In this document: positions 26,191 to 35,063 of the stretch, piece after piece
Numbering within the stretch: position 1 is the stretch's first letter
Layout: each line of letters starts with the position of its first letter
Assembly (NCBI GenBank): GCA_017404505.1
Contig: JAFRCE010000024.1
Span: 62,001 to 126,000 of the forward strand
Reading direction: 5' to 3'
Origin: Solobacterium sp.
Lineage (GTDB): Bacteria; Bacillota_I; Bacilli_A; Erysipelotrichales; Erysipelotrichaceae
Length of the DNA: 64,000 nucleotides
Translations under genes and position numbers: made by a program
The notes under the pieces: generated by a model
What the model saw: only the letters and a program-made list of their open reading frames with translations
The model's database searches: none
Told to the model about the DNA's origin: nothing

Positions 26191-26490
26191 ATGGATCTGA
26201 CTAAATTAATGGAACAGGCCAAGAAAATGCAGCAGGATCTGGCCGATATGGAAAATGAACTCAACGATACGATCTACGAAGGTGAATCACAGGGCGTCAT
26301 CGTTAAGATCAACGGCAAATGTGAAATGCAGGAAGTCCTGATTCCGGAAGAAATGATGAATCCGGATGACAGAGAGATGCTGCAGGATCTGATTCTGATT
26401 GCCCAGAATGATGCGGTTGGCAAAGCTGCCGCGGATAAAGAAGAAAAGCTCGGTGCAGCTACTGCCGGCCTGAAACTGCCGGGGATGTAA
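26191..26490 (+). CDS. ebfC: Nucleoid-associated protein EbfC/YbaB
   Basis: A 99-residue YbaB/EbfC-family protein (LMEQAKKMQQDLADMENEL, then GVIVKINGKCEMQEVLI and DLILIAQNDAV). It forms tweezer-like dimers that bind DNA. It lies 11 bases after dnaX and 3 bases before recR, the conserved dnaX-yaaK-recR order. AGGAG precedes the ATG. Confidence 0.94.
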   Translation: MDLTKLMEQAKKMQQDLADMENELNDTIYEGESQGVIVKINGKCEMQEVLIPEEMMNPDDREMLQDLILIAQNDAVGKAAADKEEKLGAATAGLKLPGM

Positions 26491-26493
26491 GGC

Positions 26494-27090
26494 ATGTATC
26501 CAAAAAGCCTGCAGGAACTGATTGAACGATTCCGTCTTCTGCCGGGTGTCGGTGAAAAAACCGCCGAGAGATACGCGCTTTCCGTGACGGATATGGAAGA
26601 CCTCGATGTCCGGGAATTCGCGGCAGCCCTGGTAAATGTGAAAGAGAAGCTGACCCGCTGCCGGATCTGCGGAAATCTTTCTGAAGCGGAAGAATGTGAT
26701 ATCTGTTCAGATAACAGTAGAAATAAGAAACTAATATTTGTGGTACAGTCTGCCAAAGACGTACTGGCAATGGAAAAAACAAATGAATTCCATGGTGTAT
26801 ACCATGTATTGAACGGTCTGATTTCCTCCTCCAGGGGAATGATGCCGGAAGACCTGAATATTGACGCGCTGCTGAAGAGAGCGAAAGATGCTGAAGAAGT
26901 CATTCTTGCCACCAGCACGACAATGGATGGGGAAACTACTGCCATGTATTTAAGCAAACTGCTGCGGGAACAGTGTCCGGATGTACTGGTTACCCGTATA
27001 GCCCACGGCCTTCCTTCCGGAGGTATGCTGGATTATGCGGATGAAATCACATTGGCGCATGCCCTGACGGACCGTCGCCGCATGGGATAA
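26494..27090 (+). CDS. recR: Recombination protein RecR
   Basis: A 198-residue recombination mediator. It has the N-terminal helix-hairpin-helix (LPGVGEKTAERYAL), a four-Cys zinc finger (CRICGNLSEAEECDIC) and a Toprim domain (QSAKDVLAMEKT onward). RecR forms rings and works with RecO and RecF to load RecA on gapped DNA. It is translated right after ebfC. Confidence 0.97.
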   Translation: MYPKSLQELIERFRLLPGVGEKTAERYALSVTDMEDLDVREFAAALVNVKEKLTRCRICGNLSEAEECDICSDNSRNKKLIFVVQSAKDVLAMEKTNEFHGVYHVLNGLISSSRGMMPEDLNIDALLKRAKDAEEVILATSTTMDGETTAMYLSKLLREQCPDVLVTRIAHGLPSGGMLDYADEITLAHALTDRRRMG

Positions 27091-27111
27091 ATAACAGGAG
27101 GATGGATAGAC

Positions 27112-28779
27112 ATGAACAATGATTTAAAGATCGCACAGGCAGCCGTTCTGGAAGACATGAAGACGATTGCGGCAAAAGCAGGAATTGATGAGAAATACCT
27201 TGAACCTTATGGAAATGACAAGGCAAAATTATCCAACGAGCTGAAAGAAACGGTAAAAGACAATCCGGATGGAAAACTGATTCTGGTTACAGCTATCAAC
27301 CCGACAAAAGCAGGGGAAGGCAAATCAACGACGACGATCGGTCTCGCAGACGGTCTTGCCAAAGCCGGAAAGAATGTCATGGCATGTCTCAGAGAGCCGT
27401 CCCTTGGTCCGGTATTCGGCTTAAAAGGCGGTGCGACCGGCGGCGGTTATGCCCAGGTTGTACCGATGGAAGCAATCAACCTGCATTTCACAGGTGATAT
27501 GCACGCCATTACGACAGCCAACAACCTGATCGCGGCGGTTCTGGATAACTCCATTTTCCAGGGCAATCCGCTGAATATCGATCCGAATAAGGTTGTCTGG
27601 AAGAGATGCATGGATATGAACGACCGTACGCTGCGTGATATTACGATCGGTCAGAAGAAAAAGTCCAATGGTGTGGAAAGAGAAGATCACTTCGTCATTA
27701 CCGTAGCCACGGAAGTCATGGCGATCCTGTGCCTTTCCAAAGATCTGAAAGACTTTGAAGAACGTATCTCCAGATGTGTGGTTGCTTATACATATGACGA
27801 CCAGCCGGTAACGGTTAAGGATATCGGTGCAGCCGGTGCAGCGACAGTCGTTATGAAGGAAGCAATCAAGCCGAATCTTGTTCAGACACTGGAACATACA
27901 CCGGTTCTTGTCCATGGCGGACCATTCGCTAATATCGCCCATGGCTGCAACTCTGTCGCAGCAACGACACTGGCTCTGAAACTAGCAGATTATGTCGTTA
28001 CAGAAGCCGGCTTCGGTGCTGACCTTGGTGCGGAAAAGTTCCTTGATATTAAATGCCGCAGTGCCGCTCTGAAACCGAGCGCCGTCGTTATCGTAGCGAC
28101 CGTCCGTGCCCTGAAGATGCACGGTGGCGTTGAGCAAGCGGATCTGGATTCCGAAAACATCGAAGCATTGCTCACAGGTACGGAAAACCTGGCTAAGCAT
28201 ATCGAATCCATCAAGGCATTCCATGTGCCGTATGTCGTAGCTGTCAACAAGTTCGCCAAGGATACACCGGCTGAAGTCAAGGCACTGCTCGACTGGTGCC
28301 ATGAAAATGGTCACCCGGTCGCAGAAGCGGACGGCTGGGCAAGAGGCGGCGACGGCATGCAGGAACTGGCTGCTGAAGTAGTACGTCTGACAGATCAGGA
28401 GAATGATTTCTCATTCCTCTACGATACCGATGAATCGATCGAAGCCAAGATCGAAAAGATTTCTAAAACTGTTTATGGTGCCGACGGTGTTGAATACACC
28501 GATCTGGCAAAGGAAAAGATTGCCGACTTCGTTAAGAATGGCTGGGATAAACTGCCGGTCTGCATGGCCAAGACCCCGCTGTCACTGACGGACGACGACA
28601 AGCTCAAAGGCAGACCGCGCGGCTTCATGATCCACGTCAAGGACATCAGCATTTCCGCCGGTGCCGGCTTCGTTGTCGCCTATACAGGAAACATTCTGAC
28701 CATGCCGGGTCTGCCGAAGGTTCCGGCAGCCATTAACATGGGTGTTGATGAAAACGGCGACACCTATGGTCTGTTCTGA
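27112..28779 (+). CDS. fhs: Formate-tetrahydrofolate ligase
   Basis: A 555-residue enzyme that makes 10-formyl-tetrahydrofolate from formate, THF and ATP, feeding purine and formyl-Met synthesis. The P-loop is PTKAGEGKSTTTIGLADGL (about 63-81). The conserved EPSLGPVFGLKGGATGGGYA (substrate site) is intact. AGGAGG precedes the ATG. It follows recR by 21 bases, so it may share that transcript. Confidence 0.97.
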   Translation: MNNDLKIAQAAVLEDMKTIAAKAGIDEKYLEPYGNDKAKLSNELKETVKDNPDGKLILVTAINPTKAGEGKSTTTIGLADGLAKAGKNVMACLREPSLGPVFGLKGGATGGGYAQVVPMEAINLHFTGDMHAITTANNLIAAVLDNSIFQGNPLNIDPNKVVWKRCMDMNDRTLRDITIGQKKKSNGVEREDHFVITVATEVMAILCLSKDLKDFEERISRCVVAYTYDDQPVTVKDIGAAGAATVVMKEAIKPNLVQTLEHTPVLVHGGPFANIAHGCNSVAATTLALKLADYVVTEAGFGADLGAEKFLDIKCRSAALKPSAVVIVATVRALKMHGGVEQADLDSENIEALLTGTENLAKHIESIKAFHVPYVVAVNKFAKDTPAEVKALLDWCHENGHPVAEADGWARGGDGMQELAAEVVRLTDQENDFSFLYDTDESIEAKIEKISKTVYGADGVEYTDLAKEKIADFVKNGWDKLPVCMAKTPLSLTDDDKLKGRPRGFMIHVKDISISAGAGFVVAYTGNILTMPGLPKVPAAINMGVDENGDTYGLF

Positions 28780-28797
28780 TTGATTAAAGGATAACCG

Positions 28798-29697
28798 ATG
28801 AGTTCGATTGCATATGTAACGGATGAAAAAATGCTGGAGTATCACCGTCTCTGCAGAAACAAGGATATTCTGTTCTGGCGTCTTTCCAGCCGCAAAAAGT
28901 TCACAGACTTCCGCAAGGGAGACCTGCTGTTCTTTTTTGCGCGCCCGTCGCATTCCCGCCGCAAGGGACTCATCGGTTATGCGCATTTTGATTCGGTCAA
29001 ACGGCTTTCTTTGCGGCAGATGTGGGAACAGTATGAAACCTCGACCGGTTATGATTCCCGCGAGCTGCTCAGCGAAGCGATTGCCAAAGCTGCCAAGGGT
29101 ACGATTCCCAAGCAGATGAGCTGTCTCTATCTGAAGGATGTCGTGTTCTTCGTCAGTCCGATCTATCCGGAAGAAATCGGTATTGAGATACCGAAGAATC
29201 TGGAAAGCTACTGCTATCTTGACCGTAACAATCCCAAGATCACAGTGAGTATCCTGAATCTTGCGGAAAAACGCGGAATCGATCTGTGGAGCGCGGCGGA
29301 CAATACCGAACCGGAAGTCATCTTCGCCCGCGACGAGATCCGTCATAAGTTTGCTGTCATGCATAAGGAAATCGGCAAAGAATCGGGCAGTGAAAAAGAA
29401 CGCAACAACTGCAGCCGGCTGGCCAGAAAAAGAACGGAGGATCCGGAGTGGGAAATGATCCGCGGATCCCGCACCGACTGCCTGAAAGTGGAAAACGATA
29501 CCGTCTGGATCGCCATGCCGTATGCCGTGCAGGCCAACGACAAAGATCTCAGGATCCGTGAACTGTTTGGCCGGATGACCATGTACCGGCTTTTGTCCGG
29601 ACAGTATCAGGTTGGCAAAAAGATCCGTTTTGAACTGCTGGGAGATCATATTCCGGCATATATAACAGAAATGGTGGAACAGCTGAATCATGAGTGA
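28798..29697 (+). CDS. Unknown protein, possible PUA/EVE-like N-terminal domain
   Basis: A 299-residue soluble protein I cannot place firmly. The first half (DILFWRLSSRKKFTDFRKGD, then LLFFFARPSHSRRKGLIGYA) resembles the beta-barrel of PUA/EVE-type domains, which bind modified bases; this is a guess from pattern. The middle, about residues 185-220, is charged and basic. The C-terminus is mixed alpha/beta. AAAGGA precedes the start. The stop overlaps the mnmG start by 8 bases, so it is co-translated with a tRNA-modification gene. Confidence 0.75.
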   Translation: MSSIAYVTDEKMLEYHRLCRNKDILFWRLSSRKKFTDFRKGDLLFFFARPSHSRRKGLIGYAHFDSVKRLSLRQMWEQYETSTGYDSRELLSEAIAKAAKGTIPKQMSCLYLKDVVFFVSPIYPEEIGIEIPKNLESYCYLDRNNPKITVSILNLAEKRGIDLWSAADNTEPEVIFARDEIRHKFAVMHKEIGKESGSEKERNNCSRLARKRTEDPEWEMIRGSRTDCLKVENDTVWIAMPYAVQANDKDLRIRELFGRMTMYRLLSGQYQVGKKIRFELLGDHIPAYITEMVEQLNHE

Positions 29698-31570
29698 TTT
29701 TGATATTATTGTCATCGGCGGCGGCCATGCAGGAATCGAAGCTGCGTTGGCCGCTTCTCGTTTGCATAAAAAAACATGTCTGCTGACCCTGAGTATAGAA
29801 AATATCGGCAAAATGCCATGCAATCCTTCCGTCGGCGGTCCGGCCAAAGGAATCGTCGTCCGGGAGATCGACGCCCTGGGCGGTCAGATGCCGGTAACGG
29901 CTGACCGTACAGCCCTGCAGTTCAAGATGCTGAACAGCGCCAAAGGACCGGGTGTCAGAGCTTTAAGAGTGCAGTCCGACAAGATTGCCTACAGCCGGGA
30001 TATGCAGAACGTCTGTCTGCATCAGGAAAATCTGACTGTCCTGGAGGCGATGGCGACGGAACTGGTATGTGAGAACCAGAAAGTCAGGGGCGTCAGACTG
30101 CGGGACGGCTCATTTATTTCCTCGGAAATAATCATCCTGACAACCGGAACATACATGGCCGGTGTCAATATGATTTCCGATGAAGTGAAAAAGGGCGGTC
30201 CGGATCTCGAAGAAACGACGGAAGATCTTTCCGCATCCCTGCGGGAGAACGGCCTGAGGACATTCCGTCTGAAGACTGGCACGCCGCCGCGCGTACTGAC
30301 GAAGTCCATTGACTTTTCCAAAACGAAACTGGAACTGGGAACCGATGCGTTTCTGCGCTTTTCGGCTCTGACAAAATCGATTCTTCCGTTTGATCAGCAG
30401 GTGCCGTGCTATATGACATATACGACACCGGAGACCCATGAAATCATCATGGCGAACCTGAACAGATCCTCGATGTATTCCGGCGTTGTCAAGGGTGTCG
30501 GGCCGCGGTACTGTCCTTCGATTGAAGACAAACTGGTCCGTTTTTCTGATAAACCGAGACATCTGCTGTTCCTCGAACCGGAATCGCTCTCGATGGATAC
30601 GACCTACGTGCAGGGCTTCTCAACTTCCCTGCCGCGTGACGTTCAGGAAAGAATGACCCACAGCCTGCCGGGCTTTGAAAACTGCGTCATCAAAAAGTAC
30701 GCTTACGCGATCGAATATGACGCAATCGATCCGATTCAGATGAAGCCGTCTTTCGAGTCGAAGATCATAGAGAATCTGTTTACCGCCGGCCAGGTCAATG
30801 GGACCTCCGGTTATGAGGAAGCCGCCGGTCAGGGTATTATGGCCGGCATCAACGCCTGTCTGAAACTGGACGGAAAAGCACCGATTGTTTTTGGCCGAGA
30901 CGAAGCTTATATCGGAGTGCTGGTCGACGATCTGACGACGAAAGGAACTTTGGAGCCATACCGGCTGCTGACCTCACGGGCGGAATTCCGGCTGCTGCTC
31001 AGACACGACAACGCGGAAGAACGGCTGCTGGAAACCGGCTATCAGGTCGGTCTGATCTCACCGGAAAGAAGAGAACAGTATCTTAAGAAAATGGCGGCCG
31101 TGCAGGAACTGAAAGAGAAACTGCGTGACACGGTCTACAGTCTGGATGATCCGGATGTGATTGCCTATCTGCAGCCGAAAGGCTACAGCATCGGTGAGCA
31201 CCGCGGTGTCAATGGCGCTGAACTTTTGAAGCGGCCGAACATCCACGCTTTGGAACTGCTGGAACTTGCCGGTGAAGAAACGGACAGCGAACTGGCTGAG
31301 AAGTGCGAAATCGACATCAAGTATGAAGGCTATATCAACAAAGCCAGACGCGAAGCTCAGCGGCTGAAGGGTATGGAAAACATTCCGCTCGGCACCGAGT
31401 TCAATTATGACGAAGTTGACAATCTTTCCCTGGAGGGAAGACAGAAGCTGATGAAATACCAGCCGGCGACGATTGGCCAGGCCTCCCGTATTTCCGGGGT
31501 CAACCCGGCGGACATTGCCGTACTGGCCATTGCCATCAAACAGGGAAAAGGCAGGAGGAAACCTTCCTGA
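29690..31570 (+). CDS. mnmG: tRNA uridine-5-carboxymethylaminomethyl synthesis enzyme MnmG
   Basis: A 626-residue FAD enzyme that with MnmE installs cmnm5 on wobble U34. The dinucleotide fold GGGHAGIEAALAASR is at the N-terminus. PCNPSVGGPAKGIVVREIDALGG is split by normal family motifs, and GQVNGTSGYEEAAGQG is intact. The C-terminal helical domain binds MnmE. mnmE itself is 9 kb away at 40921, not adjacent as in B. subtilis. A DnaA-box cluster follows the stop. Confidence 0.98.
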   Translation: MSDFDIIVIGGGHAGIEAALAASRLHKKTCLLTLSIENIGKMPCNPSVGGPAKGIVVREIDALGGQMPVTADRTALQFKMLNSAKGPGVRALRVQSDKIAYSRDMQNVCLHQENLTVLEAMATELVCENQKVRGVRLRDGSFISSEIIILTTGTYMAGVNMISDEVKKGGPDLEETTEDLSASLRENGLRTFRLKTGTPPRVLTKSIDFSKTKLELGTDAFLRFSALTKSILPFDQQVPCYMTYTTPETHEIIMANLNRSSMYSGVVKGVGPRYCPSIEDKLVRFSDKPRHLLFLEPESLSMDTTYVQGFSTSLPRDVQERMTHSLPGFENCVIKKYAYAIEYDAIDPIQMKPSFESKIIENLFTAGQVNGTSGYEEAAGQGIMAGINACLKLDGKAPIVFGRDEAYIGVLVDDLTTKGTLEPYRLLTSRAEFRLLLRHDNAEERLLETGYQVGLISPERREQYLKKMAAVQELKEKLRDTVYSLDDPDVIAYLQPKGYSIGEHRGVNGAELLKRPNIHALELLELAGEETDSELAEKCEIDIKYEGYINKARREAQRLKGMENIPLGTEFNYDEVDNLSLEGRQKLMKYQPATIGQASRISGVNPADIAVLAIAIKQGKGRRKPS

Positions 31571-31610
31571 GAGTTAAAATAACCGATAAATAAAGGTTAA
31601 TTTAATATAA

Positions 31611-31744
31611 TGTGGAAAATTTAGATTTCCACAATTATGTAAAAACAGACCCTGAAATGCGGAAAAAGAAGTTTTCCACAATTGAAGAGTTAAATACAAC
31701 AAATTGTGGATAACTCAACTTTCCACAAATTAGATATATCCACA
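31611..31744 (+). other. DnaA-box cluster between mnmG and rsmG
   Basis: Six DnaA-box-like 9-mers lie in 134 bases of an A+T-rich gap. A perfect TTATCCACA is at 31705-31713 (reverse). TTTTCCACA is at 31611-31619 (reverse) and 31672-31680. ATTTCCACA is at 31625-31633, CTTTCCACA at 31719-31727 and ATATCCACA at 31736-31744. The last overlaps the -35 area of the rsmG promoter. Function is open: promoter control, DnaA titration or a secondary origin element. Confidence 0.8.
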
Positions 31745-31756
31745 GCCGGACGACGG

Positions 31757-31765
31757 TGATAAAAT
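31757..31765 (+). promoter_or_regulatory. Extended -10 promoter of rsmG-noc-parAB
   Basis: TGATAAAAT (TGn plus TAAAAT) ends 18 bases before the rsmG ATG. Its -35 region falls within the last DnaA-like box. Confidence 0.45.
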
Positions 31766-31783
31766 GATACACACGGAGGCTTT

Positions 31784-32479
31784 ATGAATTTTACGCAGCT
31801 GCAGACAACCGCAAAAGAAAACGGCATCCTGCTTTCGGAGGAGATGCTGGAACAGCTGCGCACATATATGGATCTGTTAATTGCCTGGAATGAGAAATTC
31901 AATCTGACGGCCATCACGGAACCGGAAGAAATCATTGCCAAACATTTCTGGGACAGTATCATTCCGTTAACGCTCTTTCCGGTGGAAGGCAAAGTTGCCG
32001 ACGTCGGCACCGGTGCCGGATTTCCTGGTCTGGTATGGAAAATCGTCCGTCCGGAACTGTCCGTCTCACTGATCGAACCGACCGGTAAAAGATGTACGTT
32101 CTTAAAAGAAACCGTCAATGCCCTGCATCTGCAGAACGTGGAAATCTTTAACGTCCGCAGTGAAGAACACGTAAAGGACCGCCGGGAATACTATGACGTG
32201 GCAACCGCCCGGGCTGTCGCCAACCTCAGAGTGCTTTGCGAACTGTGTCTGCCGCTCGTGAAACCGGGTGGAAGTTTTCTCGCCATGAAAGGCGCGCGCG
32301 GCCATGAGGAACTGCAGGAAGCCGGCAATGCCATCCGCATCCTGGGTGGTTCCAAGGAAGCGAGCCATACGGTTTCGCTGGCAAACGAAGAGCGGATCAA
32401 CATCCTGATCCGCAAGGTATCCGCAACACCGCTGAAATATCCGCGCAATTACGGACAGATCAAAAAGAAGCCATTATAA
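31784..32479 (+). CDS. rsmG: 16S rRNA m7G527 methyltransferase RsmG
   Basis: A 231-residue SAM-dependent enzyme that methylates G527 of 16S rRNA. The SAM-binding motif VADVGTGAGFPGL and the GKRCTFLKETVNAL motif that follows are as in the GidB family. ARAVANLRVLCEL is also present. GGAGG precedes the start. It opens the rsmG-noc-parA-parB operon. Confidence 0.97.
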   Translation: MNFTQLQTTAKENGILLSEEMLEQLRTYMDLLIAWNEKFNLTAITEPEEIIAKHFWDSIIPLTLFPVEGKVADVGTGAGFPGLVWKIVRPELSVSLIEPTGKRCTFLKETVNALHLQNVEIFNVRSEEHVKDRREYYDVATARAVANLRVLCELCLPLVKPGGSFLAMKGARGHEELQEAGNAIRILGGSKEASHTVSLANEERINILIRKVSATPLKYPRNYGQIKKKPL

Positions 32480-32493
32480 GATAAGGAGAATCA

Positions 32494-33309
32494 ATGAATC
32501 TCAATATTCTTGACATATTTGACCGCAATGACACGGAAAAAATCGTCCGGGTTCCGATCGGTGATATTCACCCGTCCCGGTATCAGCCGCGTCTGCATTT
32601 CGATGAGACAGCGCTTGCCGAACTGACGGAATCCATCCGCGAGAATGGTCTGATTCAGCCGATCACTGTACGCAAGTCGGACAGCGGCTATGAAATCATC
32701 GCCGGGGAACGCCGTTACCGGGCCTGTCTGAGAGCCGGCTATGATGAAATCCCGTGCTATGTCATGTCGCCGACCGAGGAACAGGCGGCACGGATGGCAC
32801 TGGTGGAAAATGTGCAGAGAGAAAATCTCAGTGCGATCGAAGAAGCGAAAAGCTACGTGCAGATCATGCGTCAGGCCAGCATGACCCAGGAACAGGTTGC
32901 CAAAGCCATCGGCAAATCACAGTCCGCCGTGGCCAACAAGATCCGCCTGCTCAATCTGCCCGACGAGGTGCAGGAAGGGGTCGTGGCCGGCAAGATCACC
33001 GAACGGCATGCCAGGGCGCTGCTCAGTGTGCCGCAGGGACAGATCCGTCCCACTTACCGGCATATCGTCAAGGCCGGGCTGAATGTCAGGGAAAGCGAAG
33101 AATATATCGCGGATCTGACCGCCGGCAAAATCAAGCCGAAGCCGAAAAAGAAGAAACACACAACCAGGGGCTTTACCCGCAATATGCAGATCGCCGTCAA
33201 TTCCGTCAATCAATGCGTGCAGATGATCGAGAAGATGGGAGTGAAGGCGGTTCTGGAGATGGATGACAGCGACGACGAACTGCGGATGATCATCCGTCTG
33301 CCAAAATAA
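32494..33309 (+). CDS. noc: Nucleoid occlusion protein Noc
   Basis: A 271-residue ParB-family CTP-switch protein. The N-terminal MNLNILDIFDR can form the amphipathic helix with which Noc attaches to membrane. The CTP-binding domain has GERRYRAC and ENVQRENLSAIEEA. In the DNA-reading region GKSQSAVANK and ITERHARALL carry Gln, Lys and Arg where ParB has Arg, other residues and no Arg, the changes reported to switch parS specificity to the Noc site. It lies between rsmG and parA, as in B. subtilis. It blocks division over the nucleoid. Confidence 0.88.
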   Translation: MNLNILDIFDRNDTEKIVRVPIGDIHPSRYQPRLHFDETALAELTESIRENGLIQPITVRKSDSGYEIIAGERRYRACLRAGYDEIPCYVMSPTEEQAARMALVENVQRENLSAIEEAKSYVQIMRQASMTQEQVAKAIGKSQSAVANKIRLLNLPDEVQEGVVAGKITERHARALLSVPQGQIRPTYRHIVKAGLNVRESEEYIADLTAGKIKPKPKKKKHTTRGFTRNMQIAVNSVNQCVQMIEKMGVKAVLEMDDSDDELRMIIRLPK

Positions 33310-33324
33310 ACGAGGATCAATACT

Positions 33325-34104
33325 ATGGGAAAGATAATTGCAATCGCCAATCAGAAAGGCGGTGTCGGTAAAACGACGACATCAATGAATCTGGCAGCCG
33401 GCCTGTCCTATGTGAATAAACGGGTGCTGCTGGTTGACTTTGACCCTCAGGGCAATGCCACCCACGGCATCGGCGCCAACAAGGTAGGTTACCATAAGAC
33501 GGTATATGACGTGCTGATGGGCATGGATTCCGTGGAGGACTGCAAGGTGACACTGCAGATGCCGCCACTGGACGTGCTTCCTTCGACGATCGACCTGTCC
33601 GGCGCGGATGTCGACATGGCATCGTATGAAATGGGCCGGGAAAAACTGCTGAAAAACAAACTGGACGCGGTCCGTGACCAGTATGATTACATTATTATTG
33701 ACTGTCCGCCGGCCCTTGGTCTGCTCAACACCAACGCGCTGACCGCCGCGGATACCGTCATGATCCCGGTGCAGTGTGAATACTTTGCCCTGGAAGGTCT
33801 GACCCAGCTGCTCAGCACGATCCGTCTGGTGCAGAAACTGTGGAATCCGAACCTTTCCATTGAAGGTGTTCTGCTGACGATGTTCGACGTCCGCACCAAG
33901 CTGAGTGTGGAAGTGCAGCAGGAAGTGCGCAAATACTTCAAGGAAAAAGTGTACCGCTGCTATATTCCCCGTAACGTCAGGCTTTCCGAAGCACCGTCCC
34001 GGGAAGAATCCATTTTCGAATACGATACCCGCTCGGAAGGTGCCAAGGCATACGCCCAGCTGGTAAAGGAAGTCATCATGCAGAATGAAAGACGGAGGAA
34101 GTAA
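33325..34104 (+). CDS. parA: Chromosome-partitioning ATPase ParA (Soj)
   Basis: A 259-residue ParA/Soj ATPase. The deviant Walker A is NQKGGVGKTTTSMNLAA at residues 9-25, with LLVDFDPQGNAT following and IIIDCPPALGLL as Walker B. It binds DNA as an ATP dimer, drives origin segregation with ParB, and in B. subtilis also controls DnaA activity. Its stop overlaps the parB start (TAATG). Confidence 0.97.
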   Translation: MGKIIAIANQKGGVGKTTTSMNLAAGLSYVNKRVLLVDFDPQGNATHGIGANKVGYHKTVYDVLMGMDSVEDCKVTLQMPPLDVLPSTIDLSGADVDMASYEMGREKLLKNKLDAVRDQYDYIIIDCPPALGLLNTNALTAADTVMIPVQCEYFALEGLTQLLSTIRLVQKLWNPNLSIEGVLLTMFDVRTKLSVEVQQEVRKYFKEKVYRCYIPRNVRLSEAPSREESIFEYDTRSEGAKAYAQLVKEVIMQNERRRK

Positions 34105-35003
34105 TGGCCGAGAAGAAGAATCGTTCTGGACTTGGCGGCAGAGGCCTGGATGCCATTTTCGGAACCAATGTGGAACAGTTCCTGGACGAGATCCAGAATA
34201 ACAAGACAGAAGGCAGCGGCCGCCGGGAAGTACAGATCCCGATCCGCGAGATCCGTCCCAATCCCTATCAGCCGCGTAAGGAATTTGATCAGGCCGCACT
34301 GAACGAACTGGCTGATTCCATCCGCACCCACGGTATCTTCACACCGCTGCTGGTACGCAAGAGCGTGCAGGGCTATGTGCTGATCACCGGTGAAAGACGT
34401 TTAAGAGCGGCGGAAATCGCCGGTCTTACGGAAGTTCCGGCCATCGAAGTGGACTTCACCGACGAAGAGATGATGGAAATCGCCATCCTCGAAAATGTCC
34501 AGCGTGAAGACCTGAACCCGATCGAAGAAGCGACCGCCTATGAATCACTGGTCAAGAAGCTTGGTTACACCCAGGAAAAACTGGCAGAGCGGGTCGGCAA
34601 GAGCCGTGAATACTGCGCCAATATCATGCGTCTTCTGAAGCTTCCTTCCGAAGTTCAGAAACTGGTCGTGGAAAAGAAACTGACGATGAGCCATGTCAGA
34701 CCGCTTCTCAGTCTCGGCGACGAAGACCAGATTTACGAAGCAGCCCGCCAGGTCATGAAAAATAAAATGTCAGTGCGGGAAGTCGAAGCGTATGTCCATG
34801 AACTCTCCGGTACGGAAGTAAAGCCGAAGCCGAAGAAAAAAGCTGAAACAAAAGACCCCTGGATCAGGGATCTGGAACAGCGCATGCAGGAGAAACTTGG
34901 CACCCGTGTCAATATTTCCGGCAAACAGCTGCAGATTTCCTATTCGGATACCGACGATCTGAACCGGATCCTGGAAATCATCGGCTGTATCAGCGAAGAC
35001 TGA
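34104..35003 (+). CDS. parB: Chromosome-partitioning protein ParB (Spo0J)
   Basis: A 299-residue CTPase clamp. The N-terminal basic segment with LGGRGLDAIFG is the ParA-stimulating region. The CTP motifs GERRLRAAEIAG and ENVQREDLNPIEEA follow, and the parS-reading helix is in GKSREYCANIMRLL. The C-terminal dimer domain is about 235-299. It should load at the parS site at 23715-23730. No parS copy is seen inside this gene, unlike B. subtilis. Confidence 0.97.
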   Translation: MAEKKNRSGLGGRGLDAIFGTNVEQFLDEIQNNKTEGSGRREVQIPIREIRPNPYQPRKEFDQAALNELADSIRTHGIFTPLLVRKSVQGYVLITGERRLRAAEIAGLTEVPAIEVDFTDEEMMEIAILENVQREDLNPIEEATAYESLVKKLGYTQEKLAERVGKSREYCANIMRLLKLPSEVQKLVVEKKLTMSHVRPLLSLGDEDQIYEAARQVMKNKMSVREVEAYVHELSGTEVKPKPKKKAETKDPWIRDLEQRMQEKLGTRVNISGKQLQISYSDTDDLNRILEIIGCISED

Positions 35004-35009
35004 ACAAGC

Positions 35010-35058
35010 AAAAGGCAGTGAATCTGTCGGTATGAACCGGCGCTTCACCGCCTTTTTT
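35010..35058 (+). terminator. Terminator of rsmG-noc-parAB, probably bidirectional
   Basis: AAAAGGCaGTGAA pairs with TTCACcGCCTTTT (one mismatch); an inner hairpin fills the loop and a T-run follows. The A-run on the other side suits the convergent gene. Confidence 0.75.
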
Positions 35059-35063
35059 ATGTT

